The translations under genes and the position numbers were made by a program. This document shows, one piece after another, positions 17,621 to 27,722 of a stretch of 64,000 bases of DNA. Origin of the DNA: Sporosarcina sp. JAI121. GTDB taxonomy: Bacteria > Bacillota > Bacilli > Bacillales_A > Planococcaceae. Position 1 is the first letter of the stretch, and every line of letters starts with the position of its first letter. The notes under the pieces are model-generated. The model saw nothing but the letters and a program-made list of their open reading frames with translations, ran no database searches and was not told where the DNA came from. The stretch covers positions 386,498-450,497 of the forward strand of contig NZ_JACCCL010000001.1 in the NCBI RefSeq assembly GCF_013408665.1, in the 5' to 3' direction.

Positions 17621-17804
17621 AGTGCCGAGTATATAGATAGTAGCTATATACGTTGAGCATTTGACTACAGCGAAGGCGCCTTACAGCGGTAGCCGAAGCG
17701 AAAAGACTGGCGGCGGTTTTCCGCCCGGCTTATCGCGGGAGGCATCCGCAAGCGCCGTAGCGTGTAGTATGGGAATTCTTTCTTTCAGTCTATATACCTG
17801 GCAC
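17621..17804 (-). repeat. Structured repeat, reverse copy R2 with terminal inverted repeats
   Basis: The ends AGTGCCGAGTATATAGA and TCTATATACCTGGCACT flank a core with inner hairpin GGCGG/CCGCC. Confidence 0.75.
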
Positions 17805-17851
17805 TTAACAACTGAAAATTTAGTGAGTTATTTATGATTACTACTAGGAAG

Positions 17852-17990
17852 CAGTTTCCAATACCGCTTCGTCGCTTGGTGATGGCCTCCCGTAAAGAGC
17901 CCGCCAGAAGATCGCTGTCAGTCTCATTACTTCGGCTCACACTTGTCGCTCCTTCGCTGGAGTCGTACGTTGTATAAGGCGATCAATACA
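17852..17990 (+). repeat. Structured repeat, forward copy F4
   Basis: As F2 and F3, but the left stem arm reads GTAAAGAG, one mismatch against CTCATTAC. Confidence 0.78.
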
Positions 17991-18012
17991 GTTTCTATTG
18001 AATACTAAATTA

Positions 18013-18170
18013 ATTGTGCCGAATATATAGATATTAAATGTAGTCATAAATATTAAAGGGAAAACCAGCGAAGGCGCCTAACTGGGGTAGCCGAAGCGAT
18101 AAGACTGGCGGCGGTTTTCCGCCCGGCTTATCGCGGGAGGCATCCCCAAGCGCCAAAGCGTGTATTAGAG
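18013..18170 (-). repeat. Structured repeat, reverse copy R3
   Basis: The left end TGTGCCGAATATATAGAT is present and the right inverted repeat is lost. Core stem CGATAAG/CTTATCG. It ends about 45 bp before the essC start. Confidence 0.75.
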
Positions 18171-18213
18171 GAATTCCCAATATCAATTTATATAAAAAAA
18201 GAAGGTGTACAAG

Positions 18214-21200
18214 ATGAATCAACTATGGGTGTTTTACGACGAACATTATCAACGCATCGATATCGACGAAAAAGCCGTTACCTCCCTAACAATCGGACCG
18301 GCTATCGAAAACGACATTACTATACTGTCATTTCCATTTACATCAGGACCTCTAACCGTAACAAGTGATGAGGGCGGCTTCACCGTTCACGATGGAACCA
18401 CCACCATCGGCCGGTTATCAGCCGAGGAAAGCCTGAAAATCGAACAAAAAGAACAGGTACTCGACTTCTGCCTAGTACCCGCTCCCGCCTCTTCCAACAC
18501 ATATTTTCTGGACTATGAAAATGAAATTTCATTTGCAAGAACAACTGAATCAGCGACATTCAATAGAGGAGAAACTCAATTTCCGGAAGCCGAACCCGGT
18601 CAATTTTCACTGAACAAAACATCTGCAGGCTGGATTATCAAGAAAAGTTACAATTGCCCACTCTACGTCAACGGAAAAAGATACGAACTGAATGACCCCC
18701 TTCAAATCGGCGACGTCCTTCAGTGGGGCTTCATGGAAATGAAATTAATTGAACAAGATGTTTTAGAAATCCATTCCGCTGTTGAGTACACAACGAAGTT
18801 GTCGGAAATCGACTTGCGGGAGTCCGAAATCGTCAGCATGTATCCCGACTATAGGCGAACCCCGCGAATGATCTACGATTTGCCCGACGGAAAAGTATCG
18901 CTGTCCTTTCCGGCGCAGGAAAGTGAAGATTCAGGTCGCGGGCTTTTACTAATCATTGCACCACCGCTCGTGATGCTCGTAGTCATGGGGCTTGTTGCAG
19001 TTTTAATCCCGCGCGGAATATTCATCATCATCTCCATTTCGATGTTCCTGATGACACTTGTGACGTCGACTGTACAATATTTCAAAGACAGGAAAAGACG
19101 CAAGAGGAACGAAGCAAAGAGACGCCGTGTCTACACCGCCTACTTGCAAAATATGCGCGAGGAATTGTATGAGCTGTCCCATAAACAGAAGAACGTATTG
19201 GACTATCACTTCCCGCCATTTGAACAGATGAAACAGTTGACTGCTCAATTATCAGGGCGGATTTGGGAGAGAACGCTCGACAGTCACGACTTTCTGGAAT
19301 TCAGGCTTGGTACAGGCAATGCGCCCGCCAGTTACGATATCACGCTATCGTCCGGGGATTTGGCGAATCGGGAAGTCGACGATTTGCTGGAACAAGCGCA
19401 GCGCATGGAAAAGGTATACAAGGAAATCCCGGACGCTCCCATTACAGCTCCATTGTCAGCAGGGATTTTAGGGCTTGTCGGAAAAGAATCGATCATTAAA
19501 CGTGAACTGGACCAGATTGTTGGGCAGCTTGCCTTTTCACATAGTTACCACGATACGCGTTTCATCTACATCTTTAAGGATAAGGACTATGCAGACGTCG
19601 AATGGATGAAGTGGCTGCCTCATTTCACACTGCCTAATAAGCACGCGAAAGGGTTGATTCATAATGAAGAGACCCGTGACCAGCTGCTGTCGTCGCTTTA
19701 TGAAATAATCCGCGAGCGTGATATGGATGAAATGAAAGGGAAAGTAAGATTCTCGCCTCATCTCATTTTCATCGTCTCCAATTATCCGTTGATTGCAGAG
19801 CATGTCATTTTGGAGTATTTGGAAGGCAAAAACAATGAGGAGCTTGGCATTTCTGTCATCTTTGCCGAATCGGCGCAAGAGCGGATGACTGAAAATGTCC
19901 ATACCCTAGTCCGTTATGTTAATGAACAAGAAGGTGACATTCTCATCAATGCCGGGAAAGCGGTGGATACGCCATTCAAGCTAGATCAGTATGACCGGAC
20001 CACGAATGAACGGTTCGCTCGGATGTTGAAGACGCTCAACCACCAAGTCGGCATGAAAAATTCGATTCCGAACTCCGTCAGTTTCCTGGAAATGTTCGGT
20101 GTGAAAGACGTGGAAGATGTTCCGATCGGCCGCAATTGGCTGATGAATGAATCGGCGAAATCCCTGGCGGTGCCAGTCGGATTCAAAGGGAAAGAAGAAC
20201 GTGTCGAATTGAATCTGCATGAAAAAGCGCACGGCCCCCATGGATTGTTGGCGGGAACGACCGGTTCGGGTAAAAGTGAGTTTCTTCAAACGTATATTTT
20301 ATCGCTTGCCGTCAATTTCCACCCCCATGAAGTGGCTTTTCTGTTAATCGACTATAAAGGCGGAGGAATGGCACAGCCGTTCAGGAATATCCCCCATCTT
20401 TTAGGCACGATCACAAACATTGAAGGCAGTAAAAACTTCAGTATGCGAGCACTTACTTCTATTAATAGTGAACTGAAACGAAGGCAGCGTCTTTTCGATC
20501 AATATGTCGTTACGCATATCGATGATTACACGACGCTTTATAAGGAAGGGAATGCAGCGGAACCGTTGCCGCATTTATTCCTCATTTCGGATGAATTCGC
20601 AGAGTTGAAAAGTGAAGAACCCGAATTCATCCGCGAACTGGTCAGTACAGCCCGGATCGGTCGAAGCCTTGGCGTCCATCTCATTTTGGCGACACAAAAA
20701 CCAGGCGGTATCATCGATGAACAGATTTGGAGTAATGCCCGGTTCCGTGTTGCCTTGAAAGTGCAGGATGCATCAGATAGTAAAGAGATTTTGAAAAATG
20801 GCGATGCCGCCACGATTACGCAAACCGGTCGGGGCTATTTACAAGTAGGCAACAATGAAGTGTACGAATTGTTCCAATCCGCATGGAGCGGTGCACCGTA
20901 TATGGAAGAAACGCTGGAAGGGGAAGATGACATCGCAATCGTCACGGACCTCGGCCTGTATCCACTTTCCGGCATCGAAACGAATGTCAGCAAGAAGAAA
21001 AGCGGCCTGACCGAAATGGAAGCCGTAACAGCAAAAATTGCCCAAACTCAGGCGGAAATGTCCATCCGAAAACTGGCAAGTCCGTGGTTACCACCACTGG
21101 CACTGCGAATCGAAAAAACGGAAGAAAACACTGTAGTACAAAACGGTTTCGCAATCGGCATGATTGATGAACCCGAAAAACAAAGTCAAACGCCGATCGG

Positions 21201-22695
21201 CTATGACTGGACGAAAGACGGCAACCTGGGCGTTTTCGGTTCTTCAGGATATGGAAAGTCGTATACATTACTGACTGTACTTCTTGGGATAGCCGATAAT
21301 CTGACGCCGAATGAAGCGCACATCTATATATTGGATTACGGCAATGGATCGCTGCTTCCACTCAGACAACTTCCTCACACAGCCGACTACTTCACGCTGG
21401 ATGAAGAGTTGAAACGTGAAAAACTCGTCAAGTTGTTGAAAGACGAAATCGCGAATAGAAAAGTGATATTTCAACAGGCGGAAGTCAGCAATATTAACAT
21501 GTATAACGAAATCTCTGCCCATCCTTTACCGCGTATCTATCTTGTCGTCGATAATTACGATATCGTCCGTGAAGAGATGGAAGAGCTTGAAATGCAACTC
21601 ATTCAATTCGCCCGGGACGGACAGTCGCTCGGTATTTATCTGTTCATCGCAGCGACAAGGGTGCAATCCGTTAGACAATCGCTCATGAATAACTTGAAAA
21701 CGAAAGTCGTCCATTATTTGATGGATGCAACGGAAAGCTTTACAGTCATTGGACGTGTGCCATTCGAGTTGGAGCCGTTCCCTGGAAGGGCCATCGTGAA
21801 GAAAGAGGACCCGCATTTCGCGCAAATCCATCTTCCAGCGCACGGAGCAGATGATTTCGAAGTGCTGGAAGCCATCAAAACGAACGCACGGGCACTGAAA
21901 GAGACATACCGCGGGCACGAACTTCCGCAGCCGATTCCGATGTTACCGCTGGAATTGACTTCGACCATTTTCCCTTCTTACGTAAAAGAAGAAAAGGAAA
22001 ATGGACTTGTCGCCCTCGGTTTGGATGAAGAAACGGTTCGTCCTGTGATGATTGATTTCAGGAAAAACCGCCACTGTATTTTAGTCGGTCAAGCACAGCG
22101 TGGAAAAACGAATACATTGAAGTGGATGTTGTACAACTTGATGGAACAAGAACCGGGCTTCATCGCCATCTTCGACTCATTCGACCGTGGATTGGCTATG
22201 TTCGCCGATGAATCGAAAGTCGATTACTTGGAAACGAAAGAACGACTCGTCGAGTGGATTTCAAGTGCTGAACAATACTACGCACAAGTCGAAAACGAGT
22301 ATTTGGAAAAAGTTCAGTTTGGAAATGGGGCGGCAGAAATAATCCCTTCCTATTTCGTTATCGACGGTTATACAAGATTTTTACAAACTGCGGATATCAC
22401 AATACAAGACCGGCTCTCGAAACTGATGAAAAAGTATTCCCACTTAGGATTCAATGTCATCATTTCCGGTAATAACGCAGAAATCACGAAAGGCTACGAT
22501 GCATTTACGAATGAATTGAAACTCGTTCGTCAAGCGCTCATCTTCATGAAAAAATCGGAACAGACGCTGTATACGGTTGCGTACGAACGGAAAGAAACGG
22601 AACTTCCGTTAGGATTCGCCCATTATATTCTGAACGGCAATGCAAGAAAAGTTCAAATTCCGTTAAGTGAGATTGAAAGGAAGATCCTGCAATGA
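18214..22695 (+). CDS. essC: T7SS motor ATPase EssC (YukBA)
   Basis: The product is 1493 aa, typical of EssC. Two FHA-like regions occupy about residues 1-200, two membrane segments lie at about 240-295, and three FtsK/SpoIIIE ATPase domains follow. Walker A motifs are GTTGSGKS (about 680), GSSGYGKS (about 1008) and GQAQRGKT (about 1291), all intact. It energises substrate export. ATG 18214 is 6 nt from GAAGGTG; GTG 18205 overlaps that site and is rejected. Its stop overlaps esaA by four bases. The C-terminal variable region, which in staphylococci varies with the effector set, is present. Confidence 0.96.
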   Translation: MNQLWVFYDEHYQRIDIDEKAVTSLTIGPAIENDITILSFPFTSGPLTVTSDEGGFTVHDGTTTIGRLSAEESLKIEQKEQVLDFCLVPAPASSNTYFLDYENEISFARTTESATFNRGETQFPEAEPGQFSLNKTSAGWIIKKSYNCPLYVNGKRYELNDPLQIGDVLQWGFMEMKLIEQDVLEIHSAVEYTTKLSEIDLRESEIVSMYPDYRRTPRMIYDLPDGKVSLSFPAQESEDSGRGLLLIIAPPLVMLVVMGLVAVLIPRGIFIIISISMFLMTLVTSTVQYFKDRKRRKRNEAKRRRVYTAYLQNMREELYELSHKQKNVLDYHFPPFEQMKQLTAQLSGRIWERTLDSHDFLEFRLGTGNAPASYDITLSSGDLANREVDDLLEQAQRMEKVYKEIPDAPITAPLSAGILGLVGKESIIKRELDQIVGQLAFSHSYHDTRFIYIFKDKDYADVEWMKWLPHFTLPNKHAKGLIHNEETRDQLLSSLYEIIRERDMDEMKGKVRFSPHLIFIVSNYPLIAEHVILEYLEGKNNEELGISVIFAESAQERMTENVHTLVRYVNEQEGDILINAGKAVDTPFKLDQYDRTTNERFARMLKTLNHQVGMKNSIPNSVSFLEMFGVKDVEDVPIGRNWLMNESAKSLAVPVGFKGKEERVELNLHEKAHGPHGLLAGTTGSGKSEFLQTYILSLAVNFHPHEVAFLLIDYKGGGMAQPFRNIPHLLGTITNIEGSKNFSMRALTSINSELKRRQRLFDQYVVTHIDDYTTLYKEGNAAEPLPHLFLISDEFAELKSEEPEFIRELVSTARIGRSLGVHLILATQKPGGIIDEQIWSNARFRVALKVQDASDSKEILKNGDAATITQTGRGYLQVGNNEVYELFQSAWSGAPYMEETLEGEDDIAIVTDLGLYPLSGIETNVSKKKSGLTEMEAVTAKIAQTQAEMSIRKLASPWLPPLALRIEKTEENTVVQNGFAIGMIDEPEKQSQTPIGYDWTKDGNLGVFGSSGYGKSYTLLTVLLGIADNLTPNEAHIYILDYGNGSLLPLRQLPHTADYFTLDEELKREKLVKLLKDEIANRKVIFQQAEVSNINMYNEISAHPLPRIYLVVDNYDIVREEMEELEMQLIQFARDGQSLGIYLFIAATRVQSVRQSLMNNLKTKVVHYLMDATESFTVIGRVPFELEPFPGRAIVKKEDPHFAQIHLPAHGADDFEVLEAIKTNARALKETYRGHELPQPIPMLPLELTSTIFPSYVKEEKENGLVALGLDEETVRPVMIDFRKNRHCILVGQAQRGKTNTLKWMLYNLMEQEPGFIAIFDSFDRGLAMFADESKVDYLETKERLVEWISSAEQYYAQVENEYLEKVQFGNGAAEIIPSYFVIDGYTRFLQTADITIQDRLSKLMKKYSHLGFNVIISGNNAEITKGYDAFTNELKLVRQALIFMKKSEQTLYTVAYERKETELPLGFAHYILNGNARKVQIPLSEIERKILQ

Positions 22696-25541
22696 AAACG
22701 ACTAACAATATGAAGATGGTAAAAATGGCTGTAGGAATTGTGCTGATTGTAGCGATTCCGATTTTGTTCTTTCAGCTCCTCGGCGTGAATATCCTGAATC
22801 CGGACAGCTCGAACAAGCGCATCATCGCGATTGTCAATGAAGACCAGGGCATTTCGAAGGATGACGAAAACGTCGAAATGGGAGAAGAGGTCGTTTCCAT
22901 TCTAGCTGAAGATTCACCGTATGAATGGAAAGTCATGAGCCGCGGTTCCGCGGTGAACGGATTGAAATCGAATCAGCATGAAGCGATCGTCTATATTCCG
23001 TCCGACTTCTCGGAAAACATCATGTCTTATGATGAACAGAACCCACAAAAGGCGGAATTCTCCTATGAAGTTCAACGCGAAAAAGCGGGTTCGCGAAAAG
23101 AAAAAGTGCTCCATGAAATTGAAACGGCTACCAATCGTGTAAACGAGAAGGTTTCAACCCTTTATTGGAGCTATGTTGCACAAGAAATGGATCACATAAA
23201 AAAGGAATTCACCAATATAGTAGGAAAAGAAACGGAATTCCTCACTGCAATGTCCGCATATTATAAACCGGGATCCGAGAAATTAGCGGAAGAGATGAAA
23301 AAGCAGAAAGAACAGATGGATGGACTCCGTTCCGTCATCAAAGATGCGAATGACGGCCATACCGCCCGGATCGAAAATGCGGACTCATTCGCACAGCAAA
23401 TGGACGGTTTCGTCACATATGTACAGCAGTACAAAGATTTCCAGCAAACACAGAAAGAGATTTTACAAGCGGTCCAAAATGACAGTCTTGCCAAAATCCA
23501 TGCAGCTGCTGCAACCCAAGCGGACCAATTCAACCAATCGGTACAAACGCTTGAAGATAGTAACGAGAAGTTGAACGGTGAAATTCAAAAAGTGAATGAA
23601 ATCATCGATGAGAACAAACAGCGATTCGATGCACTATCCGATTTACGCAAAAGCGAGGTCGACCGTCAACTCGATGATCTCCTCGTCGTCCAAGGTACAG
23701 CGATCGACCGCTACAACAACTCGATTTTAAGCAATTTGGAAAGAGGGATTGCGGCCGGAAAAAGCGGGTCAGCTGGAAGCGGTACGTCCAATCCGACAGC
23801 TGATGAGCAACGGATGACTGCGATTCAAGAAGAAATGGATCGGCAAGCGGCTGCCCAACTAGCGACCGCACTGCCGGGACTTGAGGAAGAGCAGAACAAA
23901 GTGAACGCAGTACTTTCAGCACTTTCTACAATGAAAGAAAATGTCGCGCAAACGGACCCTGAATCCTCAGTCATCGGTGAACTGGCGAAGCTTGAAGAAG
24001 AGCTGTCATCCATCAAGGCCGTCCTGTCCGAAAAAGAAGCCCTTTGGAACGGTTCCAAAAAAGAAGGAACGGACCAGTACGTAAAAGCATCCGCTGATTA
24101 TAAGGATGCCGTCAAGAAGTACAATGCATTGAACAAAGAATATAGCTCGATGAAACAAGTCTTGAATTCAAACCCTGCCGATACGGCAAAAATCCTAATG
24201 GAAATCAAACAAAAAGAAGCATCACTTCTTGACCACGGCGGATTATCAGCAGCCCAGCGCAATCGGTTGGAAGAAGTATTTGCAAAAGGCGCCGCCAACA
24301 AGGACACACACGCATTGTTAACGTATTACGCAACACTTCAACAATTTGGCTTCACCCTCGACGAACAAGGGCAAAGCATGCACAAAGATGAAATTTTGAA
24401 GGACGAAATCTTAACGGCTTTATTGAAAAACGTCGTTGATTTGAACGAAGCCGAACTCGCAGGCTGGGATTTGGTAGGGGGAAGCATTCCCGAAACTGAA
24501 CTCGGCATGACTGATTTAAGCACAACGTTCGCTGCAATCATGTCCGGCTATAAAGAATCGGTGGAACAGCAGCACGCCGCATTAGTGAATGAGCTGAATG
24601 CGATTGATGAGCAGGCAAATGTACTGCTTCAACAAATACAGAATCCTGCCACGATGATCACTTCAGGCGAACCTGTCCCAGCAACAACTGAGGGAGAAGT
24701 GGTCACAGGGCAACAGAACATCAGCCACCAACTTGTCGCGCTCAGCGGCATGATGGATTCACTATCCGACAGACAAAGTGGTCTCGTGGATTATGCCAAT
24801 GATCTGCATGTCAAAGCGGATGATCTCAAAAAGACGTCCTCCGCATTCAGCGATAAGTGGGAAACGAATGTCAACGCAATGTCGGCGTTCGGTTTGGATA
24901 TAGAGAATTTCCTAGGCAACACCTACGTGGATGGACAAGAGAACGGCTATGCATTCAATCACTTCGTCAATCCGCTCCAAGTAAAAGGGGAAGCGATTGC
25001 TGCGGATGAAGTAAAGAAAGTACCGCCTGTCATTCTCTTGATCATGTTGCTAATTAGTAGTTTATTGATCGGCTTCTTCAGCTATCGCATCAAAGAAGGC
25101 CCGATCGGTTTCCGTTTAGGATTGACCGGTATGCTGTCCTTGCTCGTCGGACTCATCATCAGTCTATACAGCATCAATATGTACGTACTGAACGACCAAC
25201 GTGCAATCGAATGGACAGTATTCACCATCCTTCTGTTATTGGCAAGTGCAGCGGTCATCCGTGCAGCACTTGAATTCGGTCAAGTTGCAGGATGGATAGC
25301 AAGTGTCGCGCTGATGTGTTTATACATTAGTCCGTTGCTGATCATTGCCGTACCTGAACTGAATATCCCGGATCTATTGTCGACCGTCTATATGTCCATA
25401 AAATATGATCCTGAAACAAGTTTCGTATGGGGAGCGGTTACGACTGGAGCCATTGCCATTGCGATGCTCGCGATTTCTTATATCATCAATAAATACAATA
25501 CAACTGAAGCAGCGACGGCGGAACAGGCACATGAAAACTAA
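22692..25541 (+). CDS. esaA: T7SS membrane protein EsaA (YueB)
   Basis: The product is 949 aa. It has one N-terminal membrane segment (residues 10-30), a long extracellular coiled-coil region (about 35-770, rich in E/K/Q with a glycine/serine interruption near 355) and about six membrane segments from 775 to 940. This is the YhgE/Pip-like layout of YueB, the SPP1 phage receptor in B. subtilis, and EsaA. ATGA overlap with essC implies translational coupling. Confidence 0.94.
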   Translation: MKTTNNMKMVKMAVGIVLIVAIPILFFQLLGVNILNPDSSNKRIIAIVNEDQGISKDDENVEMGEEVVSILAEDSPYEWKVMSRGSAVNGLKSNQHEAIVYIPSDFSENIMSYDEQNPQKAEFSYEVQREKAGSRKEKVLHEIETATNRVNEKVSTLYWSYVAQEMDHIKKEFTNIVGKETEFLTAMSAYYKPGSEKLAEEMKKQKEQMDGLRSVIKDANDGHTARIENADSFAQQMDGFVTYVQQYKDFQQTQKEILQAVQNDSLAKIHAAAATQADQFNQSVQTLEDSNEKLNGEIQKVNEIIDENKQRFDALSDLRKSEVDRQLDDLLVVQGTAIDRYNNSILSNLERGIAAGKSGSAGSGTSNPTADEQRMTAIQEEMDRQAAAQLATALPGLEEEQNKVNAVLSALSTMKENVAQTDPESSVIGELAKLEEELSSIKAVLSEKEALWNGSKKEGTDQYVKASADYKDAVKKYNALNKEYSSMKQVLNSNPADTAKILMEIKQKEASLLDHGGLSAAQRNRLEEVFAKGAANKDTHALLTYYATLQQFGFTLDEQGQSMHKDEILKDEILTALLKNVVDLNEAELAGWDLVGGSIPETELGMTDLSTTFAAIMSGYKESVEQQHAALVNELNAIDEQANVLLQQIQNPATMITSGEPVPATTEGEVVTGQQNISHQLVALSGMMDSLSDRQSGLVDYANDLHVKADDLKKTSSAFSDKWETNVNAMSAFGLDIENFLGNTYVDGQENGYAFNHFVNPLQVKGEAIAADEVKKVPPVILLIMLLISSLLIGFFSYRIKEGPIGFRLGLTGMLSLLVGLIISLYSINMYVLNDQRAIEWTVFTILLLLASAAVIRAALEFGQVAGWIASVALMCLYISPLLIIAVPELNIPDLLSTVYMSIKYDPETSFVWGAVTTGAIAIAMLAISYIINKYNTTEAATAEQAHEN

Positions 25542-26037
25542 AACGGTACGCCTGCTGCTTGTCTCGTTGCTACTCGCGTGGATGGCAGGAGGAACTGCCG
25601 TTCAAGCGGCCGGGGATGAAGAACCCGATCTTGACTTGGAACCGGTCATTTACGAAAAACTGAAATTCAAGAAAAACACCGATTATTTGCATGACAGGAA
25701 AAAGGTTGAGATGAAGAACACGATACCTACCAAGCAATTCGACATTTACTTCGACGGCAGAAAGCAACTTCCGAAGAGAGACGACATATCCTCTCTCTTC
25801 CAATCGGATGAACGCGGGGAAAAAAGCACCGTAGCAGCCAAAACCGCCGAACTCGGACTCTTCACAAAAGCGGGCGACGGCAGCAATACCAGAACTGTCC
25901 CTGAAACCATCGAAGAGGGCAGCGCAAGCAATACCTCGCGGACAATGATTTTGCTACTCATCATCGCCGCCGGTCTCGTAGTTTTATTCACGATTTTCTT
26001 ACCGAAGCTTGTCAATGATAAACCGAAACTTCAATAA
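25531..26037 (+). CDS. essA: T7SS membrane protein EssA (YueC)
   Basis: The product is 168 aa. It has an N-terminal signal/membrane segment (residues 6-26), an extracytoplasmic middle and a C-terminal membrane segment (about 138-160), typical of EssA/YueC. Start 25531 overlaps the end of esaA by 11 bp; an in-frame ATG at 25405 lies deep inside esaA and is rejected. It is the last core gene before the repeat-filled gap. Confidence 0.9.
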   Translation: MKTKTVRLLLVSLLLAWMAGGTAVQAAGDEEPDLDLEPVIYEKLKFKKNTDYLHDRKKVEMKNTIPTKQFDIYFDGRKQLPKRDDISSLFQSDERGEKSTVAAKTAELGLFTKAGDGSNTRTVPETIEEGSASNTSRTMILLLIIAAGLVVLFTIFLPKLVNDKPKLQ

Positions 26038-26074
26038 GTTGATAAGTATAATTTTAATGAACCGCGAGCAGGCG

Positions 26075-26235
26075 TCTTCAAAGGGGTAGGCGAAGCTGAC
26101 TAGATTCCTTCAATCCCGTTGATTTCCGTTTCGAGCGGACGCTTTCCGCGGGCACGGCTTCAATCTCCTCGTCACTGCGTTCCTGCGGGGCTTTCAGCTC
26201 GAGCTGTTCCCGCTGGAGTCGCCGCTCGCCACTAC
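26075..26235 (-). repeat. Bacillales-type intergenic repeat (GCGGACGCTTTCCGCGGGC)
   Basis: It contains GCGGACGCTTTCCGCGGGC, CTCCTCGTCACTGCGTTCC and CCGCTGGAGTCGCCGC, blocks I recognise from a GC-rich repeat common in intergenic regions of Bacillales genomes. The left edge resembles a decayed reverse copy of the structured repeat family. Orientation is arbitrary. Confidence 0.65.
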
Positions 26236-26340
26236 AATCAACTAGTTCTTACTTTAAAAAAGAACTTTTTCAGTCTGAAAAATGTGGAGTTTGTTAAGTA
26301 GTGAGAATTACTTATCACTCTATCAGTTGAACAAATGAAA

Positions 26341-26486
26341 CCAGCGAAGGCGCCTTCAGTGTCAGTTGCTGTCACAATTCGAAGGACGTGAATTGTGTCA
26401 GAACTGACCGGGTAGCCGAAGCGATAAGACTGACAGCGGTCTTCTGTCCGGCTTATCACGGGAGGCATCCACAAGCGCCGTAGCGT
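26341..26486 (-). repeat. Structured repeat, reverse copy R4, interrupted
   Basis: CCAGCGAAGGCGCCTTCA is followed by about 50 bp of foreign hairpin, then GGGTAGCCGAAGCGATAAG. The inner stem is GACAG/CTGTC instead of GGCGG/CCGCC. Confidence 0.8.
26359..26410. repeat. GTGAC-family hairpin nested in R4
   Basis: Arms GTCAGTTGCTGTCACAATTC and GAATTGTGTCAGAACTGAC face each other around a short spacer. The right arm matches the outer part of the GTGAC hairpin elements (compare TTCTGACACAATTC at 48876-48889). Confidence 0.65.
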
Positions 26487-26579
26487 ATTCAATGGGATTT
26501 ATTTATATCTTTACCTTCTAAAAAAGTGTGGAGTTTGTTAAGCAGTGAGAATAACTTTTACTCTAAAAGTTGAACAAAA

Positions 26580-26676
26580 AACAGCGAAGGCGCCTTCATG
26601 TGGTAGCCGAAGCGATAAGACTGGCGGCGGTTTTCCGCCCGGCTTATCGCGAGAGGCATCCACAAGCGCCGCAGCG
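26580..26676 (-). repeat. Structured repeat, reverse copy R5
   Basis: Uninterrupted copy with inner stem GGCGG/CCGCC. R5 and R6 plus flanks form a tandem array with a period of about 193 bp. Confidence 0.8.
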
Positions 26677-26773
26677 TATTCATTGGGATTTATGTATATC
26701 TTTACTCTCTAGAAAAGTGGAGAGCTTGTTAATCAGTAAAAAACCTTCTTCTCTATAAATTGAACACAAGAAA

Positions 26774-26870
26774 CCAGCGCAGGCGCCTTCATGTGGTAGC
26801 CGAAGCGATAAGACTGACAGCGGTCTTCTGTCCGGCTTATCGCGAGAGGCATCCACAAGCGCCAAAGCGA
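26774..26870 (-). repeat. Structured repeat, reverse copy R6
   Basis: Copy with inner stem GACAG/CTGTC, like R4. A decayed fourth tandem unit follows to about 26985 (flank TGAACAAAGCGCCAAAGCG). Confidence 0.78.
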
Positions 26871-27060
26871 ATTCAATGGGATTTATCTATATCTTTACCT
26901 TCTAAAAAAGTGTGAAGTTTGTTAAGTAGTGAATATAGCTTTTTATTCTATAAGTTGAACAAAGCGCCAAAGCGTCTAGCATGAGAAATCTTTATTCCAA
27001 CCTATATTGCCTAGCCATTGTGGAATTACCGTAATAACCAACAGAATAGGAGGAAACAGA

Positions 27061-27423
27061 ATGCTTGCCTATTACTATGCACAAGTAAAGAAAAAACAGG
27101 AGGAAATCATACGGCTCAACGCTTGCCGGGCTTCCTTACAAGGTAAACAATCGGAATTTCAAGCGAACGAACAAAAATGCCTGCAACCCGAACTATCAAC
27201 AAGCACATGGCACGGCACCCTCGCCGCCGCCTTCCAGGACATCCGCGAAGCAGGAATCCACGCGCCTTATCTGGAAATAACCGGTGCCCAGTTCACAAAA
27301 GTATTCAATGCGATTGACGACAAAATTATAGCGCTCCAAGCTGAAATCGTATCTCTTCAACAAACCATTGCAAGATTAGAAGCAGAAGCAAGAGCGAAAG
27401 CAGAGGAGGCGAGACAATCATGA
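27061..27423 (+). CDS. YwqH-like (DUF5082) LXG partner protein
   Basis: The product is 120 aa and nearly all helical, starting MLAYYYAQVKKKQEEI and ending in a charged A/E/K/R-rich helix. It matches the YwqH/DUF5082 type of small proteins encoded directly before LXG toxins, which act as WXG100-like partners for T7SS targeting. AGGAGG sits before the ATG at 27061; an upstream in-frame start at 27007 lacks a site. Its stop overlaps the next start (ATGA). Confidence 0.8.
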   Translation: MLAYYYAQVKKKQEEIIRLNACRASLQGKQSEFQANEQKCLQPELSTSTWHGTLAAAFQDIREAGIHAPYLEITGAQFTKVFNAIDDKIIALQAEIVSLQQTIARLEAEARAKAEEARQS

Positions 27424-27722
27424 CTACCGAAGTAAAAATCGTGTATGCAGACGTTGAAAGTAAAACAAGCGACATGACCAACGCAACCACAGCGCTCAAT
27501 TCGAAAGCGGAACCGCCCATTACAGGAAATACACTGGATGTCGTAACAAAATTGACAGAGCTATCGACAAAGCTGGAAACATTATTGACAAGATATCAAA
27601 CGGTGCTACAAGCGAATATCGCGACGACTACCAATTCAGTGCAATTCATGCGCGAATCTGACGACAAAGTGGCATCTGCCATGCAATGCACATTGCCGGG
27701 GTCGAAGAAGGTAAGCCAATGA
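27420..27722 (+). CDS. YwqI-like (DUF5344) LXG partner protein
   Basis: The product is 100 aa and helical, WXG100-sized, without a clear WXG motif. Position and pattern match YwqI/DUF5344, the second small partner of LXG effectors in Bacillus. It overlaps both neighbours by four bases, so the three genes are translationally coupled. Confidence 0.8.
   Translation: MTTEVKIVYADVESKTSDMTNATTALNSKAEPPITGNTLDVVTKLTELSTKLETLLTRYQTVLQANIATTTNSVQFMRESDDKVASAMQCTLPGSKKVSQ

Noticed and set aside
16734..18213. Insertion sequence between essB and essC
   Set aside because: No transposase frame is present; the region consists of short structured repeats in both orientations.
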